Positions 17,168-27,036 of a stretch of DNA of 64,000 nucleotides are shown here, piece by piece (position 1 is the stretch's first letter; every line of letters starts with the position of its first letter). The position numbers were made by a program, and so were the translations under genes. The notes under the pieces are model-generated. The model did no database searches. It was not told the DNA's origin and saw nothing but the letters and a program-made list of their open reading frames with translations. Source of the DNA: Aquisphaera insulae (GTDB taxonomy: Bacteria; Planctomycetota; Planctomycetia; Isosphaerales; Isosphaeraceae); NCBI RefSeq assembly GCF_011064615.1, contig NZ_JAALJH010000006.1, positions 62,001-126,000 on the forward strand, written 5' to 3'.

Positions 17168-18811
17168 TTGATCCGAGAAACCGTCGGCCACCTCCGGGAC
17201 CTGCCCCGATACCGCCAGATCCTCACGACCCTGGTCCGCCACGGCTACCACGACGTCGTCGCCGCTCTTCACCTGGAAGGGATCGTCAGGCCGCTCGAGC
17301 GGGTCGCGACCGGGGGCGACGTCGTCCCCCAGGACCGTCCGCGGCGACTCCGCCTGATCTGCGAGGACCTCGGCCCCACGTTCGTGAAGCTCGGCCAGAT
17401 CCTGAGCACGCGGCCGGACATCATCCCGGAACCCTACACGATCGAGCTCGCGGCCCTGCGCGACGACGTGCGCCCGTTCCCCTTCAAGCAGGTCGCGGAG
17501 ATCCTCCAGGAGGACTTCGGCCGGCCGCTCGACCAGGCCTTCCTGTCGCTCGACCCGGAGCCGGTCGCGTCCGCGTCGATCTCCCAGGTCCATCGGGCGG
17601 TCCTCCTCGACGGCCGGGTGGTCGCCCTCAAGATCCGCCGTCCCGACATCAACAAGGTCGTCCAGGCGGACCTCGACATCCTCAAGAACCTCGCCCAGCT
17701 CGCCGAGCGGCACCTGCCGTTCCTCGCCCCGTACAAGCCGCTCTCGCTCGCCCGCGAATTCGAACGGAGCCTCAAGCGGGAGCTCGATTTCACCATCGAG
17801 CGGAGGACCATGATCCGCTGCCGCGAGCAATTCGCCGGCGACCCCACCGCTCACATTCCGTTCACGGTCGAGGAGTACTCGACATCCCGCGTCCTCGCCA
17901 TGGAGTTCATCGAAGGGGTCCGGATCGATGACCTCGACGGCATCCGCGCGATGGGCATCGACCCCGCGGCGGTGGCGGTCGCCGGCGCCCGGATCCTGCT
18001 CCGCCAGATCTTCGAGTTCGGCTTCTTCCACGCCGATCCCCACCCCGGCAACCTGCGGGTCCTCCCAGGGGGCGTCGTCGCCCCGCTCGACTACGGCATG
18101 TTCGGCCAGCTCGACGTCTCGCTCCGGGAACGGATCGCCGACCTCCTCTCCGGCCTGATCCTCCAGGATCCCGACCGCGTGGTGAGGGCCCTCGACGCCC
18201 TGGACATCCGCGGCGACGGCGTCGACTCCAAGGCGCTCCGCCGCGACGTGAGCGAGCTCGTCCAGACCTACTCCCAGCTCACCCTCGACCGCATCAATCT
18301 CGGGCTCTTGCTGAAGGAGCTGATCGCCTTCATCCGCGCCTACCACCTGCACATCCCCCCGGACCTCGTGCTCCTTATCCGCTCGCTGGTGACCATCGAG
18401 AGCGTCGGCCGCAGGCTCGATCCCCAGTTCGACATCGCCGCCCAGCTCGAGCCGTTCCTCCGCCGCCTCACGATGCGACGGTTCCACCCGCTCCGGATGC
18501 TCCACCAGTCGGCCCGGGCCGTCGAGGACCTCCAGCGGATCGCGACCCTCCTGCCGGACCTCCTCAGCCAGTCGCTGGCCTCGATCCAGCGCGGCGAGCT
18601 CAACGTCCGCTTCGACCTCCAGGGCTTCGAACGCCTGGTCCGCCAGCTCACCCGGGCCAGCAACACGCTGGCCGTGGGGATCGTGATCGCCGGGCTGCTC
18701 GTGTCGTCGTCGCTGGTCTTCCGCGTGGGGGCGGCCTCGCTGGCCTACACCGGCTTCGCCGCCGGGATCATCCTCAGCCTCTGGCTGATCTGGAACATGT
18801 CGAGGGATTAG
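17168..18811 (+). CDS. ABC1/UbiB (AarF) family atypical protein kinase
   Basis: The 547-residue protein has the UbiB hallmarks. FVKLGQILSTRPD near residue 72 is the KxGQ motif that replaces a normal kinase element. ASASISQVHRA near residue 138 is the alanine-rich nucleotide loop. VALKIRRPDI provides the lysine, FGFFHADPHPGNL is the catalytic loop and PLDYGMFGQL is the metal-binding DFG-like motif. Two hydrophobic helices at the C-terminus (about 497-543) anchor it in the membrane. Family members support quinone and isoprenoid lipid metabolism as ATPases. The start is a TTG at 17168. It converges with the LptG-like gene. Confidence 0.88.
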   Translation: MIRETVGHLRDLPRYRQILTTLVRHGYHDVVAALHLEGIVRPLERVATGGDVVPQDRPRRLRLICEDLGPTFVKLGQILSTRPDIIPEPYTIELAALRDDVRPFPFKQVAEILQEDFGRPLDQAFLSLDPEPVASASISQVHRAVLLDGRVVALKIRRPDINKVVQADLDILKNLAQLAERHLPFLAPYKPLSLAREFERSLKRELDFTIERRTMIRCREQFAGDPTAHIPFTVEEYSTSRVLAMEFIEGVRIDDLDGIRAMGIDPAAVAVAGARILLRQIFEFGFFHADPHPGNLRVLPGGVVAPLDYGMFGQLDVSLRERIADLLSGLILQDPDRVVRALDALDIRGDGVDSKALRRDVSELVQTYSQLTLDRINLGLLLKELIAFIRAYHLHIPPDLVLLIRSLVTIESVGRRLDPQFDIAAQLEPFLRRLTMRRFHPLRMLHQSARAVEDLQRIATLLPDLLSQSLASIQRGELNVRFDLQGFERLVRQLTRASNTLAVGIVIAGLLVSSSLVFRVGAASLAYTGFAAGIILSLWLIWNMSRD

Positions 18812-18854
18812 CGATCGAACATGGCTCCGGCCTCTCGCCGACGGGCTTCGCGTG

Positions 18855-20024
18855 TCAGGTCCGGATCAGGTCCCATCGCCACGTCGCCAGCATCGCGAAG
18901 ACGAACAGCGGCAGCCACGCCGACAGCGCGGGGGGCACGGCCGCGTTGGTGCCCAGGTAGAGGCAGGCGATGTTCAGGCCGTAGAAGAGGGCGGAGTTGC
19001 CCAGCGACAGCCCCAGGCCGACGAACATGTTCCGGCCGTAGCTGCCCAGCACCAGGGGGAGGGTCATGAACAGGAGCGTCAGGCTGAGCACCGGCTTGAG
19101 GAACCTCTGGTGGATCTCCACCACGATGTAGAGCCGCTCCGTCCCCTCGCTGGCGGGGTCCGCCATGCCGTCGAAAAGCTCCCCCAGCGAGGCGTACTGG
19201 AACCAGTCCGGCTTCCGCGTCATCGCCTTGAACGTCAGCGAGGACTTGAGGAAATACGTCTCGCCCAGCAGCGGCCCGTTGACGACGGGGGCCGGGAAGC
19301 CGGCCTGATCCTTGATCTCGGTGACGATCGACGCGCCCGGCTCGAGCAGATCCGGCTCGATCGCCGGCCGCAGGCTGGCCCCCCGGACGATCCAGCCGCC
19401 GCGCAGGGGCGACCGCTTCGACTCCTCCGGGATGTAGGTCGCCTGCATCCCCTCGATCTCCCGGGACTGGCCGTAGATCTCCACCGGGATCGTGGCGTTG
19501 AACCGACCGATGATCGTCTGCCTGTTCCGGACCGCCTCCTTGCCGGACACCATCACCCCCCGCTCGTCCAGCCGGCTGGGGATCGCCGTCACGTTGTGAG
19601 TGCCGTCGTCGTCGTGAGACTTCTGGAGGTCCTCCGCGAATCGCGGGATGATCATCTCCTTGTTCGACACCGCCAGGCCGCTCACCAGCACCGAGCAGAG
19701 CAGGACCGGCCGGATCGCCCGATGGGTGCTGATGCCCGCGGCGAGCATCGCCAGGTGCTCGTTGTTCCGCTGCATCCAGGTCACGGTGAAGATCGCCGCC
19801 ATCATGCTGATCACGCCGCCGAGCATGTCGAAGTAGGCCGCCTGGTGGATCAGGTAGTATCGGCCCATCGCCTGGACCAGCTCGGAGAACCCATCGCAGC
19901 GCTTCATGAACTCATCAACGTTACTGAACGCATCGATGACGACCCACAGCCCCACCAGCGAGATGTAGCAGGTCACGTACGCCTTGAGGAAGGCCCAGTA
20001 CCGCTGGCGATCGAGGATTCGCAC
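18855..20024 (-). CDS. LptF/LptG family permease (second of pair, LptG-like)
   Basis: The 389-residue protein has three N-terminal and three C-terminal membrane segments around a large periplasmic beta-jellyroll region, the YjgP/YjgQ layout. AIFTVTWMQRNNEHLAMLAA near residue 78 is the family's cytoplasmic coupling segment that touches the ATPase. GTG 20024 has GGGAGATC upstream. With the gene 58 bases upstream it should form the inner-membrane part of the lipopolysaccharide extractor LptB2FG. LptB, LptC and LptA are not in the window. The pair implies an outer membrane with lipopolysaccharide-like glycolipid. Confidence 0.85.
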   Translation of the reverse strand: MRILDRQRYWAFLKAYVTCYISLVGLWVVIDAFSNVDEFMKRCDGFSELVQAMGRYYLIHQAAYFDMLGGVISMMAAIFTVTWMQRNNEHLAMLAAGISTHRAIRPVLLCSVLVSGLAVSNKEMIIPRFAEDLQKSHDDDGTHNVTAIPSRLDERGVMVSGKEAVRNRQTIIGRFNATIPVEIYGQSREIEGMQATYIPEESKRSPLRGGWIVRGASLRPAIEPDLLEPGASIVTEIKDQAGFPAPVVNGPLLGETYFLKSSLTFKAMTRKPDWFQYASLGELFDGMADPASEGTERLYIVVEIHQRFLKPVLSLTLLFMTLPLVLGSYGRNMFVGLGLSLGNSALFYGLNIACLYLGTNAAVPPALSAWLPLFVFAMLATWRWDLIRT

Positions 20025-20082
20025 GTCGGGATCTCCCGGCAGGACGGCCCGGCCCGACCAGGGCCGGTGACATTTCCACCAA

Positions 20083-21297
20083 TCAGTACTTGATGACTCG
20101 CGGATAGACCCAGACGGACAGGAGCGCGAGGACGCCGTTGCCGATCCAGAGGGCCCTCATCGGCTCCATCGTCCCTTCCTTGCCCATGTTCACCCCGAAC
20201 AGCATCAGGGGGTAATAGAGGGTGATGATCGGCACGAAGCAGGAGATGAACGCGCTGAGGAAGTCGCGCTTGGCGAAGAGGATCCCGACCGGCGCCCCCA
20301 GGATGACGAAGAGCAGGCTCCCCAGCGCCATCGAGGTGCGGAGATGCTGCTCGGTGGTCAGCTCGTTGATCTTCCGCTTGTAGTAAGAGCTCTCCACCTG
20401 GGCCTTCTGGAGGGTCCCCCAGGCGACCTCCTCGTAGCGGCCGGTCGCAAACTGGAATCCCGCGCGGACGGTCTCGCGGAGGCGGTCGGTGGCGATCTTC
20501 TTCCGCGCCTCCGCGACTTCCCGATCGATCTCCGCGTCGGTGTACTCCTGGACGGCCCGCTGCATCGGCTTCTGACCATCCGCAGGGATCGGGATCTCGA
20601 GGACGTCGTTGTTCACGAGCATCACGTCCTCCTCCTTCTCGCCGTAGTTCTGCACCTCCGCCTGCTCGAGCGTCACTCGGACCATGCTGTTCGGGAAGTC
20701 GAACTGCATCCGCGCCTTCTTGGCGTGGACGACCGCCGTGAACGTGTCCGAGTTGTCCTTCCGCTTGCCCTTCTTCTTGAAGATCGCGCCGAGCATCACC
20801 CGGTCCTCGACGTCCTTGACCTTGATGAAGAACGGCCAGCCCGGGGTGTTGAACTCGCGATCGCGCTTGAGGAGCTTGTAGAAGGTGTCCTCGACATCCT
20901 TGAAGATCACCATCTTGGCGTTGTGGGCGCTGCGGGGGATCCAGCCCCGGCTGACGAAGACGAGGACGCCGCTGAGGGCCGCCGCCAGGAAGAGGGTGGG
21001 CCAGATCACGGTCATCACGCTCAGCCCCGCGGCCTTGACCGCGATCACCTCGTTGTCGCCGGCGATCCGGCCATAGACGACCGTCACCGAGAAGAGCAGG
21101 GAGACCGGGATCGTGTAGGGGAGGGTGCTCGGGATGATGTAAGGAATCAGCTCGGCGATGTCTCTGGGCGAGAGCAGGCGGCTCTTCATGGCCTCGGCGG
21201 CGACCATGAACAGGACGAAGATCGCGCTCATGGTCAGCAGAGAGAGCAGGAAGGAGCGAAGCACCTCCCCGCAGACGTACCGTTGCAAGATGCTCAC
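20083..21297 (-). CDS. LptF/LptG family permease (first of pair, LptF-like)
   Basis: The 404-residue protein has the same six-helix architecture as its neighbour. VVYGRIAGDNEVIAVKAAG near residue 76 is the conserved coupling segment (family pattern RxxxDNE). A long charged periplasmic domain follows, then the C-terminal helices (ALGSLLFVILGAPVGILFAK). GTG 21297, preceded by a run of G, starts the protein exactly at the family N-terminus (SILQRYVCGEVLRSFLL); the upstream extension to 21384 is not coding-like. It is the first gene of a two-gene LptFG operon on the minus strand. Confidence 0.86.
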   Translation of the reverse strand: MSILQRYVCGEVLRSFLLSLLTMSAIFVLFMVAAEAMKSRLLSPRDIAELIPYIIPSTLPYTIPVSLLFSVTVVYGRIAGDNEVIAVKAAGLSVMTVIWPTLFLAAALSGVLVFVSRGWIPRSAHNAKMVIFKDVEDTFYKLLKRDREFNTPGWPFFIKVKDVEDRVMLGAIFKKKGKRKDNSDTFTAVVHAKKARMQFDFPNSMVRVTLEQAEVQNYGEKEEDVMLVNNDVLEIPIPADGQKPMQRAVQEYTDAEIDREVAEARKKIATDRLRETVRAGFQFATGRYEEVAWGTLQKAQVESSYYKRKINELTTEQHLRTSMALGSLLFVILGAPVGILFAKRDFLSAFISCFVPIITLYYPLMLFGVNMGKEGTMEPMRALWIGNGVLALLSVWVYPRVIKY

Positions 21298-21384
21298 GAC
21301 GGCCCCCCCGTTCCGCTTCCGTGCCCCCGCGCCGGTGAGGGTTCCGATCGGATCCCCTCGCCCGCGCGGCCCCGCTCGCCCCAC

Positions 21385-21406
21385 GGCCCGACGTTCCTGT
21401 CGGGCC
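21385..21406 (-). terminator. 8-bp hairpin after the aminotransferase gene
   Basis: GGCCCGAC pairs with GTCGGGCC around a six-base loop, between the aminotransferase stop at 21438 and the LptF start at 21297. No T-tract follows, so termination is plausible but weak. Confidence 0.35.
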
Positions 21407-21437
21407 GGACGGCGGGTTCTTCAGGTCAGGTCGCCCT

Positions 21438-22814
21438 TCAAGGGCTCAAGCTCGTCTCGAGCGCGGCGGACAGCCGCCGCGCCCCCTCGATCAATTCCGG
21501 CTCGCCGGGCACCCCGAACGAGAGCCGCATGTGGTTCCTCGGCGCCGGGCCGGGCTCCGGCGCGAAGGCATACTCGCCCGGCACGTAGAGCACGCCTTGC
21601 TTCAGGCAGTTCGCGAAGAAGGCCCCCTCGAAGCCCGTATCCACCCCCTCCGGCAGCGTCATCCAGACGAACAGCCCCCCATGCGGCCGGGTCCAGTGGA
21701 CGTCGCCCCCGAACTTCCCCATCGTCGCATCGAGCGCCCCGAGGAAAATGTCCCGCTTCCTCCCGTAGAGCCGCCGAAGATCATCGACGTGGCGGTCGTA
21801 GTCCCCGGTCGCCAGCACCCGCTCGAGCAACTGCTGGTTGAGGTTCGCCGAGCCGAAGTCGTGGTTCCCTTTCAATCTCAGGATCGGCTCCACCAGGCCC
21901 TTCGGCAGAATCCCGTATCCGATCTTCACGCCGGGGCTGAAGGTCTTGCTGAACGTGCGGGCCAGGATGACCGTCTCCCCGTCCGGATCCAGGCTCCATA
22001 GGCTGCGCGGCTCGGTCTCGCCGTAGGAGAGGCCGTGGTAGGCGGCGTCCTCGAGCAGGAAGATCCGCCGGCCGGCGGTCGCCGACCAGCGCCGGACCAG
22101 GTCCACGAGCGGCCGGCGACGATCGGCCGCCAGGCTGATTCCCGTCGGATTGGCATGCTCGGGGATCGTGTAGACGAGCTTGACTCGATCGAGCTGCCCC
22201 TCGGCCTGCAGCCGCGTGAAGGCGTCCTCCAGGGCATCGATCCGCAGCCCCCCCTCGTCGATCGGCACGCGAATCCCGCGGGCGCCCCGCGTCTCCACCG
22301 GGCCGAGGAAGACGAAATACGTGGGCGACTCCACCAGGACGATGTCGCCCGGGTCCAGGAGGGCCTCGCAGACCAGGTAGATGAGCTGGGCGGATCCGGT
22401 CGTGACCACCGTGCGGGCGATCGCCTCCCTGTAGGTTCCCGGGCTGACTCCCTGCGACCCCTCGAGCCGGCCGACCAGTCGCTCCCGAAGCTCGGGCAGG
22501 CCGATCGTCGTCCCGTACTGGAGCGACCGCCGGCCCTCGACCGGATCGGCCATGAGGGCACCGACGGCTCGCGAGGCCACGTCCACCGGCAGCGTCTGCT
22601 GGTCCACGAAACCGGCCGCGAGCGAGACGATCCCGGGATTCTCCAGCGCCATCCGCATCAGGTTGGTGATCGACGGGGCGCTCGTCCGGATGGCGGCCTG
22701 GCTCAGGGAAATCCGCGGCGAGGTCGTCCGCGAGGGCTGGATCAGGGAAGGACGATCCGACGGGTCGCCGGGTACTCTAGCGACCTCGGCCAGCGTGTCA
22801 AGTTCGGTCTGCAT
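21438..22814 (-). CDS. PLP-dependent aminotransferase, class I/II (2-aminoadipate/MocR-type)
   Basis: The 458-residue protein has ISLAAGFVD-type entry (IVSLAAGFVDQQTLP), YGTTIGLPELRERL, the cofactor-contacting YTIPEHANPTG near residue 255, FLLEDAAYHGLSY, and the Schiff-base lysine in ARTFSKTFSPGVKIGY near residue 305. This matches fold-type I aminotransferases related to LysN and valine/tyrosine aminotransferases. There is no DNA-binding domain in front, so it is an enzyme and not a MocR regulator. ATG 22814 has GAGGA upstream. The first ~45 residues are variable. Amino donor and acceptor are unknown. Confidence 0.87.
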   Translation of the reverse strand: MQTELDTLAEVARVPGDPSDRPSLIQPSRTTSPRISLSQAAIRTSAPSITNLMRMALENPGIVSLAAGFVDQQTLPVDVASRAVGALMADPVEGRRSLQYGTTIGLPELRERLVGRLEGSQGVSPGTYREAIARTVVTTGSAQLIYLVCEALLDPGDIVLVESPTYFVFLGPVETRGARGIRVPIDEGGLRIDALEDAFTRLQAEGQLDRVKLVYTIPEHANPTGISLAADRRRPLVDLVRRWSATAGRRIFLLEDAAYHGLSYGETEPRSLWSLDPDGETVILARTFSKTFSPGVKIGYGILPKGLVEPILRLKGNHDFGSANLNQQLLERVLATGDYDRHVDDLRRLYGRKRDIFLGALDATMGKFGGDVHWTRPHGGLFVWMTLPEGVDTGFEGAFFANCLKQGVLYVPGEYAFAPEPGPAPRNHMRLSFGVPGEPELIEGARRLSAALETSLSP

Positions 22815-23059
22815 GCAATCCTCGAAAGTCGGGCGCGACGCCCGGCATGAACTCCGCCACGGTCCATCGGGTGGTGACAGACCGGATGGGCGGAGCGAGC
22901 GGGCGGGAGGCGGGCACTCAGGCCGCAAGACACGAGCCTCACCGCCGTGGTTCGGGCGGTGCGGGCTCGCTCGAGCCGATTCCGTCCGGCCGTTCCCTTC
23001 ATTATATCCGAACGTTCTCGATGCGGAACCGCCCGGGAACGGGCCGGAGCGGGGCGGAG

Positions 23060-23986
23060 TCAGGCCGCCTCGTCCTTGCCATCCTCCCAGAAGAGGTAAT
23101 CGTTGCTGTTGGCGGGATGCCTGCGGATCTGGTCCTCGACGATCGACAGGAAGCGCTGGACCCACTCGCCGACCTGTCCCGACTTCTGGACGTCCGACGG
23201 GACGTGGAAGGCCGGCCGGAACTCGAGGTCATAACGGCGGTCGGCCCCGATCGGGCAGGTGACCACCAGGACCGGTGCGCCGGACATCGCCGCGAGCAGG
23301 ATCCAGGTGGTCGAGAATCGCATCCTCCGGCCCAGGAACATCGCCGTCTCGGTCATCTGGCCGGCCCAGCGGACGTCGCCCGCGATGAACAGGACCATCT
23401 TCGAGCGGAGGACCCGCGTGGCCCGAAGGATCGACCCGGCGGCGTCCGTCGAGTCCCCCTTGCGGGAGATGAACAGCTTGTCCTGGGCGAGCGGCCCGTC
23501 CGAGTCGAAACGGCGGGCCATGTACCGCGAGATGCTCCGGGGGCGCTCCATGTAGAGCCGGACCGGGTAGTTCTGCCGGTAGAGCCAGTGGGCCGGCATC
23601 ATGTGGGCGCCGAAGTGGCTCGTGAGGACGATGCAGCCTTTCCCCTCCCCCAGGGCCGCATCCAGGTGCTCCTTGCCCGCGACCCGGAACATGGCCAGTG
23701 CCCGCTCGTCGGAGTTGCCGTCCAGGAGCATGTCGCGCGATCGCCAGAGTAACTGATTCCCCGCGAGCTCCCGGCTCACCTTCGAGACGTCCCAGTCGCA
23801 TTCCAGCGTCCGGCTCGCCCCGCCGACGGCCTCTTCGAAGGCGTGCCGAAGTGGCCGATGCAGGCGGTATTCCAGCTTCCCGAAGCCGCAGAGCACTCGC
23901 GACGCCGCGGTCAGTGGCAGCCAGCGGAGGATGGGCAGTGCCCGCTTCAACATCGCTTTCCGAACGTTCAACCCGCGTCGTTCCAT
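23060..23986 (-). CDS. LpxL/HtrB-like lipid acyltransferase with an altered active-site motif
   Basis: The 308-residue protein follows the LpxL/HtrB pattern: an N-terminal hydrophobic helix (WLPLTAASRVLCGFG), GKGCIVLTSHFGAHM near residue 128, YMERPRSISRYMARR, and MVLFIAGDVRWAGQ near the second nucleotide/acyl loop. Known family enzymes use H-x4-D/E; here the position after HFGAH is methionine, so the catalytic acid appears to be missing. ATG 23986 has GGAGG eight bases before it, which fixes the start despite an open frame to 24088. It may acylate lipid A-like or ornithine lipids, or be a diverged relative. No Lpx gene is adjacent. Confidence 0.72.
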   Translation of the reverse strand: MERRGLNVRKAMLKRALPILRWLPLTAASRVLCGFGKLEYRLHRPLRHAFEEAVGGASRTLECDWDVSKVSRELAGNQLLWRSRDMLLDGNSDERALAMFRVAGKEHLDAALGEGKGCIVLTSHFGAHMMPAHWLYRQNYPVRLYMERPRSISRYMARRFDSDGPLAQDKLFISRKGDSTDAAGSILRATRVLRSKMVLFIAGDVRWAGQMTETAMFLGRRMRFSTTWILLAAMSGAPVLVVTCPIGADRRYDLEFRPAFHVPSDVQKSGQVGEWVQRFLSIVEDQIRRHPANSNDYLFWEDGKDEAA

Positions 23987-24330
23987 CGACGGATCCTCCC
24001 CCACCACCCCCCGAGCGCGCAGCAGGCACGCGATCGCCTTCGCGAGCCGGCCGGCCATCCATCCCCTGCGGCGCGGGAAGTCTGGCACGACCGGCGATGG
24101 CTGGCAATCCCAGATTCCCGATCGACCGCCATGAAGGGGGCCGGGACGTCGCGGTTGATGTTCGAGTTGCGATGGCAGCCGGGGGCGGCCTCACCGCGAC
24201 CGCACCGAGGCCGAGCGCTTCGCCGCGAGGCTTCGAGAGCTCGGGATCGATCCCGATTCGCTCGGGAACGAGCCCGGGTCGCTTGATCGGTGAGGACCGA
24301 TCTGCCGGGCAGGTCCGGGGCCAATCGGGG
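23987..24330. other. Intergenic region (344 bases)
   Basis: No coding-like frame and no clear promoter or hairpin. Both flanking genes are on the minus strand, so it is the leader region of the LpxL-like gene. Confidence 0.4.
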
Positions 24331-25611
24331 TCATTCTGCCCGACCGAAGACGAGCACGTTATTCGTCCCGCCGAATCCGAATGACGCGCTCATCACGGTG
24401 CGGAGGGTGGCGGAACGGGCCTGGTCCGGGACATAGTCGAGGTCGAGCTCGGGGTCGGGTCGGTAGTTGATCGTCGGCGGGATCTTCTGATCGAGCAGGG
24501 CCTTCGCACACGCGACCGCCTCGATCGCCGCGGCGGCCCCCAGGCCGTGGCCGAGGGCCCCCTTGATGGAGCTGACCGGCAGCTCACGAACGTGGCTGCC
24601 GAAGACCTCCTTGAGGGCGGCCGTCTCGACCCGGTCGTTGAGCGCGGTGCTCGTGCCGTGGGCATTGTAGTAGTCCACGTCGGAGGGCTCGAGGCCGGCG
24701 TTCTTCAGGGCGGCCCGCAGGCAGGCGGCGATCCGGTCCTGGTGGGGCATCGCCATGTGGTATCCATCGGTGTTCATCGCGTAGCCGAGCAGCTCCGCCC
24801 GCGGCCTGAGCCCGAGGCGCTCGACGGCGGACTCCGTCGCCAGGACGAGCATGGCGGCCCCCTCGGACATCACGAAGCCGTCGCGATCGGCGCTGAAGGG
24901 ACGGCTCGCCCGCGAGGCATCGGCCTCGGCCCGGTCGCCGGGCTTGCCCGGAAACAGGGCCCCCATGGTGGCGAAGCCGTTGACGATCGCCGGGGTGAAG
25001 GCGCTCTCGCTGGCGCCGCAGAGGGCAAGGTCGGCATCCCCGGCCCGCAGGGCCATCGCGCCCAGGATCAGGGCGTGGCCTCCCGTGGCGCAGGCATTCG
25101 ATGGGGCGACGCTCGGCCCGTGGAGGTGGAGGTTCTGGGCGATCTGGCCGGCGGCCTGGTTGATGAGCAGTCCGGGGACCAGGAACGGGCTCACGGAGAG
25201 GTCCGCGCGGCGCTTCATCCGCTCCTGCTGGGCCTGCAGGAAGTCCACGCCGCCGAATGCGGAGCCGACGGCCAGGGCCACGCGAGACCGGTCGAAGGAG
25301 TCCCCGCCTTCCGCCCCGGCCTTCATCGGCCCGACGTCGGCCCAGGCCTCGCGGGCGGACTTGAGCGCCAGCAGGATGAACCGGGCCGAGAGTCGGGAGA
25401 CGTTTCGATCGCCGGTGCCGCCGTCCGGCTCCAGTCCATCAACCATCCCGGCGACGTCCTGGAGGAACGCGTCGCGGCCCAGGGAGTCGTGGCGGCGGAT
25501 CCCGGACCGGCCGGCAAGCAGGGCGTCCCAGGTGGTCTCCAGGTCGGGGCCCAGGCAGGTCGTCGCCCCCAGGCCGACGACGAAGATCCTCTGGCGCGAC
25601 GCATCCGGCAT
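24331..25611 (-). CDS. fabF: Beta-ketoacyl-ACP synthase II-type enzyme
   Basis: The 426-residue protein has the KAS triad. The nucleophile lies in [18 protein letters not shown] near residue 172, the first His in [13 protein letters not shown] near residue 315, and the second in [16 protein letters not shown] near residue 349. [13 protein letters not shown] closes the C-terminus. It condenses malonyl-ACP with acyl-ACP in the cytoplasm. The usual KSxxGH is written KGALGH, a variant I would expect in a diverged KAS. It begins at ATG 25611 with GGAGG eleven bases before. The acyl carrier protein at 27467 and the dehydratase at 50964 are separate, so this may serve a specialised lipid. Confidence 0.9.
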   Translation of the reverse strand: MPDASRQRIFVVGLGATTCLGPDLETTWDALLAGRSGIRRHDSLGRDAFLQDVAGMVDGLEPDGGTGDRNVSRLSARFILLALKSAREAWADVGPMKAGAEGGDSFDRSRVALAVGSAFGGVDFLQAQQERMKRRADLSVSPFLVPGLLINQAAGQIAQNLHLHGPSVAPSNACATGGHALILGAMALRAGDADLALCGASESAFTPAIVNGFATMGALFPGKPGDRAEADASRASRPFSADRDGFVMSEGAAMLVLATESAVERLGLRPRAELLGYAMNTDGYHMAMPHQDRIAACLRAALKNAGLEPSDVDYYNAHGTSTALNDRVETAALKEVFGSHVRELPVSSIKGALGHGLGAAAAIEAVACAKALLDQKIPPTINYRPDPELDLDYVPDQARSATLRTVMSASFGFGGTNNVLVFGRAE

Positions 25612-25820
25612 CTTGGCGTGCTCCTCCGGCGAATCGGACGGACTGTCGGATCGACAGCTCCGGCGACGACTGTTCCAGTTGGGGATCTCGGGAGATGACA
25701 GCCGCGGGCCCGCCCGCTATCCTGCGAATCATCCCGGGTGACGCATGGTGTCGGTCCCGGCCCGCGCCCCCCGGAGAGCGGCGAGCGGCTATTCATCCTA
25801 CCGCAACGGAAGGTTCTCGC

Positions 25821-26684
25821 ATGCGCCTGATCAAGTACACGCTGCACAACGAGCCCACGCCGCACGCGGGACTCCTCGAGGACGACTGGGTCCATCTCCT
25901 CGCCACCGGCGATCACGCCCTGTCGGAGATCCTGGGCGCGGAGGACGTCGCGGAGACCATCCGGGCCCTGCGGCGCGAGTCGGGGCCGGGGCTACCGGCC
26001 GCCGACGTCCAGTTGCTCGCCCCGATCGATCGCCAGGAGGTGTGGGGGGCGGGCGTGACCTACGAGCGGAGCAAGGTGGCCCGCCAGGAGGAGTCGGAGC
26101 AGGGGGCCACGTTCTACGACATGGTCTACCGGGCGGAGCGGCCGGAGCTCTTCTTCAAGGCGACGCCGGGCCGGGTGGCGGGGCCGGGACGTCCGATCCG
26201 GGTCCGGAAGGACACGAAATGGACGGTCCCCGAGCCGGAGCTCGCCCTGGTCCTGTCGCCGGGGCTGGAGCTCGTCGGGTTCACGATCGGCAACGACGTG
26301 AGCGCCCGGGACATCGAAGGGGAGAACCCCCTCTATCTCCCCCAGGCGAAGGTCTATGACGCGTGCTGCGGGTTGGGGCCGGCGATCGCACTGACGGCGA
26401 GCGTGCCGAATCTGCTCGGGTCCGAGATCGGCGTGTCGATCGAACGCGACGGCCGGACGGCATGGGCCGGCGCCACGCCCCTGTCGCGGATGGTCCGGAC
26501 CTTTCAGGAATTGATCGGCTGGCTGGGCCGGGACAATCACTTCCCGGACGGGGTGATCCTCCTGACCGGGACCGGGGTCGTGCCGCCGGATGACTTCAGC
26601 CTCAGGGCAGGGGACGTGGTCTCGATCTCGGTGGAGGGGATCGGCACGCTCGTGAATCCGGTGATCCAGGGCGATCCCGACTGA
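25821..26684 (+). CDS. Fumarylacetoacetate hydrolase family protein
   Basis: The 287-residue protein has the FAH fold motifs: [12 protein letters not shown] near residue 75, [12 protein letters not shown] (the K-binding loop) near residue 110, the metal-binding glutamates in [31 protein letters not shown] near residue 155, and [19 protein letters not shown] near residue 250. Members hydrolyse or decarboxylate beta-diketo or 2-keto-3-deoxy sugar acids with Mg2+. The planctomycete form resembles 2-keto-3-deoxy-D-arabinonate dehydratase-like proteins. ATG 25821 follows GGAAGG. It is divergent from fabF and stands alone. Confidence 0.87.
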   Translation: MRLIKYTLHNEPTPHAGLLEDDWVHLLATGDHALSEILGAEDVAETIRALRRESGPGLPAADVQLLAPIDRQEVWGAGVTYERSKVARQEESEQGATFYDMVYRAERPELFFKATPGRVAGPGRPIRVRKDTKWTVPEPELALVLSPGLELVGFTIGNDVSARDIEGENPLYLPQAKVYDACCGLGPAIALTASVPNLLGSEIGVSIERDGRTAWAGATPLSRMVRTFQELIGWLGRDNHFPDGVILLTGTGVVPPDDFSLRAGDVVSISVEGIGTLVNPVIQGDPD

Positions 26685-26719
26685 GCGGCGGGCTGGCGCT
26701 CGCCCGCGAGGGCCCACGA

Positions 26720-26773
26720 GAAAGGCCGCGGACCCGGGCCGGCACTCGAGCCGGCCCGAATCGCGGCCCTTTC
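26720..26773. terminator. Large bidirectional hairpin between convergent genes
   Basis: GAAAGGCCGCG and CGGGCCGGC on the left pair with GCCGGCCCG and CGCGGCCCTTTC on the right, with one small internal bulge. It sits between the stops of the FAH-family gene (plus) and the small lipoprotein gene (minus), and ends in CTTTC on both strands. Confidence 0.75.
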
Positions 26774-26796
26774 ATGGGACGGGAAGCGAGGGCCGA

Positions 26797-27036
26797 TCAG
26801 CCCTTCTTCTCTTCCTTCTTCTCGGGGGCCGGGGCCGGCTTGGCCTCTTCCTTCTTCTCCGGAGCCGGGGCGGGCTTGGCCTCGGGCTTGCCGGCGGCGG
26901 GAGGAGCCGGCTTGACGGCGGGCGGCGGGGTCGGCGGGGTGGCGGGCTCTTCCGGGTTGCAGCCGCTGACAAGGAACGTCGTCAGGCAGAGGCCGGCGAA
27001 GGACGCCCAGGTCTTGATGCCGAACAGCTTCGTCAC
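26797..27036 (-). CDS. Small Pro/Ala/Lys-rich lipoprotein (79 aa)
   Basis: A short basic start is followed by a hydrophobic segment and the lipobox FLVSGC, with the lipidated Cys near residue 26. The mature part is only proline, alanine, lysine and glutamate, with a tandem repeat of KPAPAPEKKEE. The GTG start at 27036 has AGGAG upstream. It is probably an outer-membrane or periplasmic tether of low complexity; there is no domain to name. It ends at the bidirectional hairpin 26720-26773. Confidence 0.7.
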   Translation of the reverse strand: MTKLFGIKTWASFAGLCLTTFLVSGCNPEEPATPPTPPPAVKPAPPAAGKPEAKPAPAPEKKEEAKPAPAPEKKEEKKG

